Below are positions 8,901 to 18,317 of a stretch of DNA of 64,000 nt, piece by piece. The notes under the pieces are model-generated. The model made no database searches, was not told the origin of the DNA, and saw nothing but the letters and a program-made list of their open reading frames with translations. This DNA is from Candidatus Obscuribacterales bacterium (GTDB taxonomy: Bacteria > Cyanobacteriota > Vampirovibrionia > Obscuribacterales > Obscuribacteraceae). Each line of letters opens with the position of its first letter. The first letter of the stretch is position 1. Where the stretch lies: positions 434,001 to 498,000 of the forward strand of contig JACKCM010000007.1 in assembly GCA_020634035.1 (NCBI GenBank). The letters run 5' to 3'. A program made the translations under genes and the position numbers.

Positions 8901-10319
8901 ATGACAGATACCTCGGCAAATATCATTAAGTTTCCGGAAGACTTCCTCTGGGGAGTCTCGGCTTCGCACTTTCAAATCGAAGGTTATCCTACCGAAGTTG
9001 AAAGTCGGCTCTCCGATTGGTCGCGCTGGACCGAAGAAGAGGGACGCATTCTAGACGGCAGCAATGCCGACCGAGCCTGTGAGTTTCATAAGCGATATCT
9101 GGACGATATAGAGCTTATCGGAGAGCTAAATCTCAAAGCTTATCGAACCAGTCTGAACTGGGCGGCGCTCATGCCTGAGGCTCCCGGTACGGCCGTGTCG
9201 GAGCGTCAGTTCGCCCCTCTGGTGGTCGAATATTATCGAGATCTGTTCTCTCGCCTTAAAGAAAAGGGCATCAAGGTCTTTGTCACCCTGTTCCATTTTT
9301 GTTTACCCGATTGGCTGGCAGAAGAAGGGGGTTGGACTTCGGAGCGCATTGCCGATGAGTTTGAAGTCTTTGCAGCTCTTGCCCGGAAACATTTCGGTGA
9401 TCTAGTAGATTACTGGATGACCGTCAACGAGCCCATGGCTTACATCTATCAGGGTTACGTAGCAGGCAACTGGCCGCCTGGAGCATCCCATGACTATCTG
9501 GGTGCCTTTGTCACAATTCGCAGTATGCTGGCTGCCCATGCCAGGGCCTATCATGCTTTGAAAGGTGGAGACGAAGCCGTTCAGGTCAGCTTCGCCAATC
9601 ACTGGAGACCTTTTGCTCCGGAGCGCAAGTGGTCTCCTCTAGATCTAATGGTTACCCATTATCGCGAGCGGGTCTTCAACCATATTTTTCCTGAATCCAT
9701 CGATGCAGGTGGTCTCAAAATCCCGGCACCACTGTCCGGTCGCAAGGAGTTTCGAGAGCTAGAAGGAGAGATTGCCGGCTTGAAGAAGTCTATGGACTTT
9801 CTTGCCGTCAACTATTACACCCGGGAGCTTTCTCGCTTTGACCTGAGCTGGCCTCCGGATCTCTTCGGCACCAGATCGAATCGAGCGGATTATCCTGTCA
9901 ACGGCCTGGGCTGGGAAGTTTATCCGGAAGGCTTTTACCGGGTCTTGACTAGCGATATCAATCCCTATCTTACTGACATCAAAGGACGGCAGCGACCGGT
10001 CTTCGTTACCGAGAACGGCTTTGCTACTCTTTTCTCTCCTGAACTCAGTGGGGGAGACTGGTCTCTGTCAGATCGCGAGCGCTGTGACTATCTGATATCG
10101 CATCTAGTTGTTTTGAAAAAGGCGATTGAGGCCGGTGTAAATATCAAGGGGTATTTACACTGGTCCCTGACCGACAACTTCGAATGGTCCGAAGGGCTTA
10201 CGCCTCGATTCGGGCTTGTCAGAGTCTCTTACGAAGATCAGGTCAGAAAGCTGCGGGAGAGTGCCGAGCTCTATTCTAAAATTGCCGCTGCCAATGCCCT
10301 GGAAACAATCGACCGGTAA
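8901..10319 (+). CDS. Family 1 glycoside hydrolase (beta-glucosidase-like)
   Basis: Protein of 472 aa, the usual GH1 length, cytoplasmic (no signal peptide). N-terminal PEDFLWGVSASHFQIEG matches the GH1 opening signature. TVNEP at residues 174-178 supplies the acid/base Glu177, and VTENG supplies the nucleophile Glu371, so both catalytic residues are present. A GYLHWSLTDNFEW stretch near the C-terminus is the typical aglycone-side motif. The enzyme should hydrolyse or transglycosylate beta-linked glucosides or galactosides; specificity cannot be read. It starts at an ATG with little Shine-Dalgarno. The DsbD gene follows after a short gap. Confidence 0.93.
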   Translation: MTDTSANIIKFPEDFLWGVSASHFQIEGYPTEVESRLSDWSRWTEEEGRILDGSNADRACEFHKRYLDDIELIGELNLKAYRTSLNWAALMPEAPGTAVSERQFAPLVVEYYRDLFSRLKEKGIKVFVTLFHFCLPDWLAEEGGWTSERIADEFEVFAALARKHFGDLVDYWMTVNEPMAYIYQGYVAGNWPPGASHDYLGAFVTIRSMLAAHARAYHALKGGDEAVQVSFANHWRPFAPERKWSPLDLMVTHYRERVFNHIFPESIDAGGLKIPAPLSGRKEFRELEGEIAGLKKSMDFLAVNYYTRELSRFDLSWPPDLFGTRSNRADYPVNGLGWEVYPEGFYRVLTSDINPYLTDIKGRQRPVFVTENGFATLFSPELSGGDWSLSDRERCDYLISHLVVLKKAIEAGVNIKGYLHWSLTDNFEWSEGLTPRFGLVRVSYEDQVRKLRESAELYSKIAAANALETIDR

Positions 10320-10366
10320 TCGCGTCATCTTTGTTATTCTATGGGAATCCAGGGGAGTCGATTCCA

Positions 10367-12343
10367 GTGTATTTTAGAAAGCAAAATTTTTCTGTTCTGC
10401 CAGGTATATTCATATTAGCTTTTTTTCTTTTGTCGGCGATATCAATGTTCTTCTCTGGCGCTTCGGCCCAGGATGCCGAGGGTGAAAGGGTCAAGCCACG
10501 GCTGGTGCTTCAGAAGACTGCGCTGGTTCCCGGCGAGAAGGTCAAGGTCGGTGTCGTTTTCGATCTGGCTCCCGGCTGGCATATCTATTATAAAGAGCCC
10601 GGTGATGCGGGCATGCCGACTAGCATTGCCTGGAAGCTGCCCACGGGATTTGCCGCCGGTCCTTTACTATGGCAGAAACCGCATCGTTTCGAAGAGTCCG
10701 ACATAATCACTTATGGTTATGGTGATACCACTCTGATTGCTTCCGAGTTGACTGTGCCGGATACTGTGAAGCCCGGTGAGCAGGTAGAGATCAAAGCCGA
10801 CTTGAAGTGGTTGTCCTGCAAGGATGTCTGTATTCCCGGTTCGGCTGAAGTGAAGCTCAGCTTCCCTGTCGCCAGTTCGGCCGAGCGCTCGGCTGAGGCA
10901 GCCAGTTTTAATAGTGTCGGTTTTGCAGGATCGGTCAAGGAGCTTCAAGATGAGGTGGGAAAGACCGGTAGCGGAGGGACTTTCTCCGTTCTCGATAGTG
11001 AACTCAAATCGGCAGACGATAATAAAAACGAAGACAAAGGTATCGCATACTATCTAGCCTTCGCCCTTGTCGGCGGTTTCATTCTCAATTTCATGCCCTG
11101 TGTATTGCCGGTTATCGCCATCAAGGTGATGAGTTTCATGGAACAGGCCGATGAAGAGCCGGCTCGGGTTCGTAATCTCGGTCTGGTATTCACCGCCGGT
11201 ATCATCAGCGCCTTCATGGCACTTGCCTTGATTGTGCTGGCTGTGCGAGCCGCCGGTCAGTCTGTCGGCTGGGGCTTTCAGTTTCAGTATCCCGGATTCG
11301 TTATCGGCATGTGTGTTATCGTGCTTTTGCTTTCACTCAGTCTTTTCGGGCTCTTTTATCTATCCTTTTCTGCCGGTCAGGATGAACTGGATCAACTTGC
11401 CAGCCGAGAGGGTTATCTGGGGACCTTCTTCAAAGGAGTGCTTGCCACCACGCTTTCGACTCCCTGTACAGCTCCGTTTCTAGGTGCTGCCCTGGGCTTC
11501 GCTTTTGCCCAGCCTCCATGGGTGGTGCTTGGCATATTTTTTGCCAGTGGACTGGGCATGTCCTTGCCCTATGTGGTGCTTACCGCTCAGCCAAAATGGA
11601 TGAAGTTTATGCCGAAGCCCGGCGTCTGGATGGAGAAGTTCAAAGAGTCCATGGGCTTCGTCATGCTTGCCACGGTGATCTGGTTGCTCGGGGTGCTTGC
11701 CAGTCAGGTGGGTTCAGAAGGGGTGATGTGGACCAGTTTCTTCCTTCTGACAGTGGCTCTAGCTGCCTGGATAGTCAGTCGTTTTACCGATCTTGGATCT
11801 TCGTCCGCCCGGAAAACAAAAGTCTGGTCTGTAGCTGCCTTTGTAAGCGGACTTGGATTTTATCTGTTTATCTGGATGCAACCCTCTATTATGCTGAGCA
11901 TTGCTGGAGATCCCGGCAATGTCGTGGGCTCTGGTGCTCAGAAAACTGTGTCGACCGTAGCAGGCGATGGTACTGTCTGGCAGCCGTTCTCTATAGAGGG
12001 GCTGAACAAAGCTCTTAATGACGACAAAACAGTCTTTCTCGATTTTACGGCAGACTGGTGTCTCACCTGTAAAGTTAACGAGAAGACGGTGATTGATACT
12101 GAGCCGGTCAAGAAAAAGTTCAAAGAGCTGAATGTGCTGACCATGAAAGCCGACTGGACCAATCGAGATCCTGATATCACAAAGTTGCTGGCTCGCTTTC
12201 AAAGATCTGGTGTGCCTCTATATGTAGTCTTTCCGGCCGGAAAACCGAACGAACCAAATCCGCTGCCGGATGGCATTCTGACCACAGATACAGTATTGAA
12301 AGCGCTGGACCAGGCCGGTCCGAGTCGCAGCGAAGCACAATAA
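10367..12343 (+). CDS. dsbD: Thiol:disulfide interchange protein DsbD
   Basis: Inner-membrane reductant conduit that passes electrons from cytoplasmic thioredoxin to periplasmic thiol proteins. The GTG at 10367 is preferred because AGGGGAG lies 9 bases upstream and a signal peptide follows immediately; a longer TTG start at 10331 is possible. The 658-aa product has all three DsbD parts: an N-terminal beta domain with Cys151/Cys155 (LSCKDVC), an eight-helix membrane core with Cys245 (MPCVLP) and Cys367 (TPCTAP), and a C-terminal thioredoxin domain with Cys565-Leu-Thr-Cys568 (WCLTC). All six redox cysteines are present, so the protein should be active. It converges on the peroxiredoxin gene 11 bp downstream. 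Confidence 0.95.
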   Translation: MYFRKQNFSVLPGIFILAFFLLSAISMFFSGASAQDAEGERVKPRLVLQKTALVPGEKVKVGVVFDLAPGWHIYYKEPGDAGMPTSIAWKLPTGFAAGPLLWQKPHRFEESDIITYGYGDTTLIASELTVPDTVKPGEQVEIKADLKWLSCKDVCIPGSAEVKLSFPVASSAERSAEAASFNSVGFAGSVKELQDEVGKTGSGGTFSVLDSELKSADDNKNEDKGIAYYLAFALVGGFILNFMPCVLPVIAIKVMSFMEQADEEPARVRNLGLVFTAGIISAFMALALIVLAVRAAGQSVGWGFQFQYPGFVIGMCVIVLLLSLSLFGLFYLSFSAGQDELDQLASREGYLGTFFKGVLATTLSTPCTAPFLGAALGFAFAQPPWVVLGIFFASGLGMSLPYVVLTAQPKWMKFMPKPGVWMEKFKESMGFVMLATVIWLLGVLASQVGSEGVMWTSFFLLTVALAAWIVSRFTDLGSSSARKTKVWSVAAFVSGLGFYLFIWMQPSIMLSIAGDPGNVVGSGAQKTVSTVAGDGTVWQPFSIEGLNKALNDDKTVFLDFTADWCLTCKVNEKTVIDTEPVKKKFKELNVLTMKADWTNRDPDITKLLARFQRSGVPLYVVFPAGKPNEPNPLPDGILTTDTVLKALDQAGPSRSEAQ

Positions 12344-12354
12344 GAAAACAGGAC

Positions 12355-12831
12355 CTAGAGCTGTTCTATCTCGTAGAGTAAAGCCTGGTAGTCGGGCATA
12401 CCCTTCTGAATATGCTTGACCACGCCTTCTTTGTCGATGACGAAGAGGACTCTCTCGGCTCTCGGGGCGCCGTCTTTGTTGACACCATACTTGGTGATGG
12501 CTTCAAGATTGTCATCGCTTACCAGTGTCAACTCTAGCTCGTAAGTTTCGGAGAACTTACGGTGGCTTTCTATAGAGTCAGCCGAGATGCCCAGCACCAC
12601 GGTGTCCTTGAGTTCGAAGATATTGAGCTGATCGGAAAATGCGCTCATCTCCCGGGTGCATCCGGGTGTCATATCCTTGGGATAGAAAGCGAGGACGACA
12701 TTCTTTTTGCCCTTGTATTCTTTGAGACTGATCTTTGTCTCTCCGGAGCACTTGGTGAAGGCAGGCAGCTCGAAGTCGGGCGCATCAGTACCTTCTTGAA
12801 TGTTGTCCAGTTTGGATTTTGGGCTGGTCAT
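12355..12831 (-). CDS. bcp: Peroxiredoxin, Bcp/PrxQ type
   Basis: Thiol peroxidase of 158 aa that reduces H2O2 and organic peroxides in the cytoplasm. FYPKDMTPGCTREM contains the peroxidatic Cys58 with the Pro/Thr/Arg setting of the AhpC/TSA fold. In most Bcp proteins the resolving Cys lies five residues later; here that position is Ser63, and the only other cysteine is Cys28. The enzyme is therefore either 1-Cys or uses an unusual resolving residue. It lies 26 bp downstream of the roadblock protein gene on the same strand. Confidence 0.92.
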   Translation of the reverse strand: MTSPKSKLDNIQEGTDAPDFELPAFTKCSGETKISLKEYKGKKNVVLAFYPKDMTPGCTREMSAFSDQLNIFELKDTVVLGISADSIESHRKFSETYELELTLVSDDNLEAITKYGVNKDGAPRAERVLFVIDKEGVVKHIQKGMPDYQALLYEIEQL

Positions 12832-12857
12832 AGGGATGTCGTCTTTTATCCGTTTCT

Positions 12858-15530
12858 TTAGCCGTGAATGGTTTTCTGAATAGTATCGAGCAAACCATCT
12901 ATTCTTTCGACATTGGTCTCTTCGAGGAAAACAGCCAGGATGCCGACATCGACGTCGGTAAGAACCGTGGTTTTTGCGTGTCCGTTATCTTTGGTCAGCA
13001 TCACCATCTGACGCAATTTGCCAATCTCAAGCTTTTTGGTGGTCAGGTTAGAGGTGCTGAGAAGAGCTGTGGATAGGGCTCCCATCATATCTTTGTCCCA
13101 GCCTTCTCTCAGCGTTGATGCCATCACCAGTCCGTCGTGGCCGACTACGATACTGCCGGCGACACCATCGTATTGATCGATTTTGGTAAGCAGATCGCTT
13201 ATGCCTTTGCCTCGAGCGGCAGAAATGATGCGGGCATTGGAGAGTCCTTTGCCGAGCTCTTTCGATTCGCCCGACTTGATGATCTTCTCGACAGCCTGTT
13301 TGTCTATAAGCAGCTTGCCGATGGTTTTCATCGTACCCTGGTCTGCTGTTTCGGGAAGCTTCGCCACCGCCTTGCCTGAGAGGCGACCGAAATCTTTCAG
13401 CTTCTCCGCTGCATCGCGGGCGGCCTTGGCTTCGGGACTCAGGCTTTCGGTCGGTTTGACCTCCTCTTCCTCCTCTTCTTCTTCGACCTCCAGATCGGCA
13501 TCGAGGTCATTCATTCCTTGCTCTTCTTCGAGGCTATGGAGCAGACCCTCGACGGTGTTCTTAAGGCTGGGAATCTTAGAAAGAGTATCGGAGAACTTGC
13601 CGGGTTTGCTGGCTTCTTCGCGAATCCGTTTGGCTTGTTCTTCGTTCAGCGCCGGCATGTCTCCGGTCTGTTTGGGGGTCTTGACGGTGTTATCCGGTTT
13701 CTCTTTAAGTTTGGCCAGACTATCGGCATCGACATCTTTCTGGGCTTCGGAAGTCAGACCGGCGAAGATGTCGTCCACATCGTCATCTTGAAGCTTGAAG
13801 ATGCCCTGCTCTTCTTCGACCTTTTCTGCTACTTCTTTTGTCTCGGGTTCTTTCTTGAGTTCGCCGACTTCTTTCTGGGCCTCTTCCGGTGCGAGGTTCG
13901 AGAATATATCGTCTATCTCTGAGCCTACATCCTGGTTGAAGAGCTTTTCTTCTGCCGGTTCTTCAGCTACCGGCTCAGACTTCAATTCGGTAGAGCCAAC
14001 TTCTCGCTGGGCTTCTTCTGGGGCAAGAGTCGAGAAGATGTCATCTATTTCGGAGTCTACTCCGGCTTCGAAGACTTTCTCTCCGGCTTCGGCCAGATCT
14101 TCTTCTTTTTCCTCCGCTACTTTAGCGGCTGGTTCTTCCGGGGCTGTTTCGGCTACTGCTTCGTCGTCATCCGAGAGTTCCATGAAGCGCTTGGAGAGAA
14201 GACCGCTGACCGAATCATCGAGACCGGACTCCGCTTCGGCGGCAGTATCCGGAGCCGCTTCGGCGGTGCTGACTGAATCTTGAGAGACCTCAGACTCCGA
14301 ATCTACTCTATCGAGAAGGCTCTCCAGTTTCGGGCTGGCCACCGGCTCTTCTTTGACTTCTACTACTGCAGCTTTCGGTTCTGCTATCGGCTCGGGCTCG
14401 GGTTTGACTTCGACCGCTGCTTTGGGTTTGTCTATTTCATCCAGGTCATCGAAAAGATAGTCGGCATGAATCTCTTCTGGAGCTTCGAATTTTGCCTTTT
14501 CCCGAGCAACCGGTTTTGGTTGGATTTGGGGTTCTGGCGTTCTGGTCACAGGCTCCGGAGCCCGTTCTACCGGTTTCGCTTCTGCTGCCGCCGGTTTCTC
14601 GTTCTCTTCCTCATCGGTATCGAGTCGATCTAATAAACTGCGCAGATCTCCGCTGCTTTCAGTCAGTTTGGTTTCAGGGTCGGATACCGAGCCTGTGCCG
14701 CTGGCAGACAGGGCTTGCAATTTTGTGAAAGTGCTGGTGTTTCTCCGTCTGGCTGCTTGAATACGATTGCCGGTTACCGAAGGCGAAGCTTTCGCCTCTG
14801 GGGTGGCGCCGGAGGCTGCAGGCATCTGGGGGGTGGGGTTGAGCGGTCCGGAGAGCATTTCATCCGACGCTTCGAGGTCGATCTCCACCTGGGGAGGACT
14901 GGTATAAGGTTTTCTCTCTTCGACAACCGGAGCTTCCTGGGCCGGGATATCTTGCTTAGAGCTGGTTACACCCCTGAGCTTGTTTACAGAAGTTTTTGGA
15001 CTCGGCGCAGGACTGTCCAGAGCAGGCGTAACACCTGCAGCGGCAGCTACTGCTCCTGCTTCGATGGCGCCAGGTTCAAGAGTAGCATCCGTGCTTTTGC
15101 CTTTGAGGCGATCGAGTCCGCCATCGGAAAAGGCATCGATGGGCTCTAGCTTATAGAGGACCATTGCGGTCAGAACGCCGCCGAGGTTCATGATCACCAG
15201 TTGGGCGGTGCTGAATTCCAGGTCCATACCCGGATTGACTTTCCAGAAATTGCAAAAGATATTACCCAGAGTGCCGTAAAAGCACGACAGGGCTACCATC
15301 GAAAGACCGATTTTGTACTTTTGAACGAAGTTGCCCCGGTCGAAAAGAATGAGCGCTGCTACAAGGCTGACGCCCAGTTCGACCAGGATAAGGACGGCAT
15401 AGTGAAAGTGATAGCTGCCGGCGAATGTGTCGAGTTTTGGAAGAAAGGCGATAGAGGCACCGAAGACCAGGACGGCTACCATCAAAACCGGAGAAAATCG
15501 AGCTTTTAGTCTATACATGTATGGATTCAA
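12858..15530 (-). CDS. Membrane-anchored roadblock/LC7 domain protein with long acidic linker
   Basis: Protein of 890 aa. Residues 1-130 hold four or five hydrophobic helices. Residues about 150-690 are a disordered, Glu/Ala/Pro-rich linker with three related units containing DDIF. Residues about 690-770 are charged helices. The C-terminal ~115 residues (VGHDGLVMASTL ... VERIDGLLDTIQ) match the roadblock/LC7 fold, used by MglB-like partners of small Ras-type GTPases. It may tether a GTPase switch or polarity system to the membrane (inference; no GTPase partner is in the window). An alternative ATG lies four codons in. The strong Glu bias gives long open frames on the other strand that are not genes. 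Confidence 0.8.
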   Translation of the reverse strand: MNPYMYRLKARFSPVLMVAVLVFGASIAFLPKLDTFAGSYHFHYAVLILVELGVSLVAALILFDRGNFVQKYKIGLSMVALSCFYGTLGNIFCNFWKVNPGMDLEFSTAQLVIMNLGGVLTAMVLYKLEPIDAFSDGGLDRLKGKSTDATLEPGAIEAGAVAAAAGVTPALDSPAPSPKTSVNKLRGVTSSKQDIPAQEAPVVEERKPYTSPPQVEIDLEASDEMLSGPLNPTPQMPAASGATPEAKASPSVTGNRIQAARRRNTSTFTKLQALSASGTGSVSDPETKLTESSGDLRSLLDRLDTDEEENEKPAAAEAKPVERAPEPVTRTPEPQIQPKPVAREKAKFEAPEEIHADYLFDDLDEIDKPKAAVEVKPEPEPIAEPKAAVVEVKEEPVASPKLESLLDRVDSESEVSQDSVSTAEAAPDTAAEAESGLDDSVSGLLSKRFMELSDDDEAVAETAPEEPAAKVAEEKEEDLAEAGEKVFEAGVDSEIDDIFSTLAPEEAQREVGSTELKSEPVAEEPAEEKLFNQDVGSEIDDIFSNLAPEEAQKEVGELKKEPETKEVAEKVEEEQGIFKLQDDDVDDIFAGLTSEAQKDVDADSLAKLKEKPDNTVKTPKQTGDMPALNEEQAKRIREEASKPGKFSDTLSKIPSLKNTVEGLLHSLEEEQGMNDLDADLEVEEEEEEEEVKPTESLSPEAKAARDAAEKLKDFGRLSGKAVAKLPETADQGTMKTIGKLLIDKQAVEKIIKSGESKELGKGLSNARIISAARGKGISDLLTKIDQYDGVAGSIVVGHDGLVMASTLREGWDKDMMGALSTALLSTSNLTTKKLEIGKLRQMVMLTKDNGHAKTTVLTDVDVGILAVFLEETNVERIDGLLDTIQKTIHG
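13729..14060 (-). repeat. Three tandem ~45-residue DDIF repeats within the roadblock protein
   Basis: The units read SEIDDIFSTLAPEEAQREVG, SEIDDIFSNLAPEEAQKEVG and the more diverged DVDDIFAGLTSEAQKDVD, spaced about 45 residues apart in an otherwise disordered acidic linker. The conserved DDIF...L...EAQ.(E/D)V core suggests a short linear binding motif present in three copies. Confidence 0.8.
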
Positions 15531-15748
15531 TCACCTTTCGAAACCCTGCCAGGCCGCTGGTCTGTCGAGCTCGTCGACCTGTAGACTTCCAGGCATCGGG
15601 GCTCTTCAAACGATTCACTTTAATATACCCCTATCGCCAACCTCTAATATATATGAGTCGTCGAATAGAATTATCTCAAAACAATCGAACAATTGCCTTA
15701 CATGGCAACCCAAATATGACCTTTGTTTTGGCTCTTAGCTTCTTCGAA

Positions 15749-18283
15749 TCAGCCGCGGAAGGTGGCAGACAATTGATGCGCCAGGGTGTTTCTTACCTTG
15801 GTCAGCCGCTTTTCGACCTCTTCGTTGGTGAGGGTTTCTTCTCTGTCCTGGAAGGTCAGCCTGTAACTGAGGCTTCTCTTGGTTGCTGATAAATCGAAAA
15901 TGCTCACCAGATCCACACTTTCCAGTTTTTTACCAGCCGCAGATCTGATCATGCGCATGACATCGGCCTGGGGTACCGAGATTTCCAGATCGGCGGTCAG
16001 GTCGCGGGATATGCTCGGCGTCTGGGCCGGCTCTAGAAACTGGCTGTCTTTTCTGGCTTGACGCAGTACCGGCAGCTCCAGTTCGAATACGAAGACAGGT
16101 TGTTTGATCCCTATTCTGTGCGCATCTCTAGGATGGAGCTCGCCGACGAAGCCGAGCTCTTCGAGCTTGCCGCCTTTGCCCTTTTTCTTGCCGTCATCAA
16201 GGGCAAGGCTCAGTCTGGCAGAACGATAGGGATGCAGAAATCCTGGCAGATTTGCCTGGGTGGCGCTGCAATCCAGGCTCTCTTCTTCGATATTGAGCTG
16301 CTTCAGGAGATTTTCGACAATTCCTTTGATTCTGAAAAAATCGACGCTTTCGGTCAGTTGATCCTGGCTTTTCGACTTTTCGCCATCGAAGGCGCCGACA
16401 TTGATCTGTTTGATTAAGGAGCCTGTTATCGTCGCCGAGACCAGAGTGATCTCTTCGGCGCCTACTACGCCATCGCTTTCGGATTTTGGTCCGCCGTTAT
16501 TTGAGCCGGTCTTGTGATAGCTTCTGCCCACTTCGAACAGCCAGGTGTCTTTGTTGCCGTGGTCGAGATTGTATTTGATCGCTTCGAGCAGTCCGGGAAC
16601 CAGGCTCTGGCGAAGCACTCGATGGTCTTTCGAAAGAGGATTCAGAACTCGCACCGCTTCGCGTTCACCTTTTACCGCGGCGCTGACTACCTCGTCGTCG
16701 GGGCGCAAGCTGGAAACCCAGGCTTCGGATAGTCCCTGGTTGGAGAGGATGTTCTTGATTTTGTATTCCAGTCGGCAATAGGTGGGCGGTGCCACGGTAC
16801 TGGTGGGCATCGCCTCTTCTATCTTGTCGTAGCCGAAGAGACGACAGATCTCTTCGATTAAGTCTATTTCTCGGGTGACATCGTGGGCCCTGTGGCTCGG
16901 AACTCTGAAAGAGAGTTTCTTATCTGCCATCGGCTCGAAGCCCAGTGCTTTTAGATACTCTGTACAAGCTTCTTCCGGCACCTCTACACCCAGCAGTTTT
17001 TTAATGCGCTCCGGTCTTACTGCAAGGACTTTTCCTTCGTAGTGGCAAGAGCCGGCTTTGCTCATATCGCTTATCTCGGCTTTATCTTTTGCGGTTGCGT
17101 ATTCGAAAATCAGATGGCTGGCTCGGTTAGAGGCGTGGGCCACATTGACCGGGTCGACTCCGCGCTCGAAACGATGAGAGCTGTCGCTCGATAATCCAAG
17201 TAAGCGGCTGGCTCGACGCACCCTTTTGGGATTGAAGGCAGCGGCTTCCAGGACGATGGTGGTGGTGTCGTCGGCTATTTCAGAGTCTTTGCCGCCCATC
17301 ACACCGGCAACACCGAGCACATTATTATTGTCTGCGATTACTGCCACCTCTTCGGTGAGGTCGCGCTCTTTGCCGTCTATGGTCACCAGCTTTTCGCCGG
17401 GTTTCGCTTTTCGCACCGCCAGTTTGCCATCGACCTTGCTCAGGTCGTAGGCGTGCAGCGGTTGGCCGGTTTCGAGCATGACATAGTTGGTGATGTCGAC
17501 TATGTTATTGACCGGTCTCAAACCGAGCGCTTCCAGTCTTCTGGCTATGAAAAGCGGGCTCTCTCCGACTTTCACATTCTTTATCACCCTTGCGGTAAAG
17601 AAGGAACAGTCGGCTTCGTCTTCTATTTCGACTTTGAATTCAGAACCTTTTATTTCTCTGGCGTTATCCAGGGTATCGATATCGGCTTTCAAAGCTCTGC
17701 CGGTGAGGGCAGCCACTTCGCGGGCCAGACCTATGACACAGAGGGCGTCGCCTCTATTGGAGCGAGGCTCTACATGCAGAATGTAATCGGGTTTCAACCA
17801 CATCTTTTCAATAAGGTCTTCGCCGATCTCGTATTTTGCCGGGTCGAGGATGAGGATGCCTTCGCTGTCACCATCGGTGATGCCGAGCTCCGGCGGCGAG
17901 CAGAGCATGCCGTTCGATTCTACTCCGCGGATTTCGGATTTCTTGATCTCTGATTTTTTACCGGTTCTTCTATCGACCACGACCGACCCGGGTAAAGCGA
18001 CCGGGATGTACTGACCCACTTCGATATTGGCTGCACCACATACGATATCGAGCGGGGCAGCATCTTTTTCGACCCTGGTTTTGGTCATGCGAATCTTGTC
18101 GGCATTGGGATGGGGATAAATCTCCAGAATCTCGCCCACTCTCAGAGGACCGGTGATGTCCGGTCCCACCGTGGTCACTTCTTCTACCTCAAAGGCGCCC
18201 ATGGTCAATTTTTCTGCCACGGTCTCGACCGAGATGCCGTCGAGATCGACATAGTCGCAAAGCCAGTTGAATGATAGTTTCAT
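15749..18283 (-). CDS. pheT: Phenylalanyl-tRNA synthetase beta subunit
   Basis: Protein of 844 aa with the full bacterial PheT order: N-terminal B1/EMAP-like tRNA-binding domain (about 40-150), B3/B4 editing domain (about 210-400), B5 DNA-binding-like domain (about 410-480), catalytic-like core (about 490-720) and C-terminal ferredoxin-like anticodon-binding domain (about 750-844). It pairs with PheS as an (alpha-beta)2 enzyme that charges tRNA-Phe and edits Tyr-tRNA-Phe. It lies 34 bp downstream of pheS. No clear terminator was seen in the 218 bp before the roadblock gene. Confidence 0.97.
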   Translation of the reverse strand: MKLSFNWLCDYVDLDGISVETVAEKLTMGAFEVEEVTTVGPDITGPLRVGEILEIYPHPNADKIRMTKTRVEKDAAPLDIVCGAANIEVGQYIPVALPGSVVVDRRTGKKSEIKKSEIRGVESNGMLCSPPELGITDGDSEGILILDPAKYEIGEDLIEKMWLKPDYILHVEPRSNRGDALCVIGLAREVAALTGRALKADIDTLDNAREIKGSEFKVEIEDEADCSFFTARVIKNVKVGESPLFIARRLEALGLRPVNNIVDITNYVMLETGQPLHAYDLSKVDGKLAVRKAKPGEKLVTIDGKERDLTEEVAVIADNNNVLGVAGVMGGKDSEIADDTTTIVLEAAAFNPKRVRRASRLLGLSSDSSHRFERGVDPVNVAHASNRASHLIFEYATAKDKAEISDMSKAGSCHYEGKVLAVRPERIKKLLGVEVPEEACTEYLKALGFEPMADKKLSFRVPSHRAHDVTREIDLIEEICRLFGYDKIEEAMPTSTVAPPTYCRLEYKIKNILSNQGLSEAWVSSLRPDDEVVSAAVKGEREAVRVLNPLSKDHRVLRQSLVPGLLEAIKYNLDHGNKDTWLFEVGRSYHKTGSNNGGPKSESDGVVGAEEITLVSATITGSLIKQINVGAFDGEKSKSQDQLTESVDFFRIKGIVENLLKQLNIEEESLDCSATQANLPGFLHPYRSARLSLALDDGKKKGKGGKLEELGFVGELHPRDAHRIGIKQPVFVFELELPVLRQARKDSQFLEPAQTPSISRDLTADLEISVPQADVMRMIRSAAGKKLESVDLVSIFDLSATKRSLSYRLTFQDREETLTNEEVEKRLTKVRNTLAHQLSATFRG

Positions 18284-18317
18284 CGAGTTGTTTTTCCTGC
18301 TTTTCTTGCTTTCACTT

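Noticed and set aside
13183..14283. Ser-rich open frames antisense to the acidic linker of the roadblock protein
   Set aside because: Arise from the Glu/Ser codon bias of the linker; sequences are low-complexity Ser/Phe runs.
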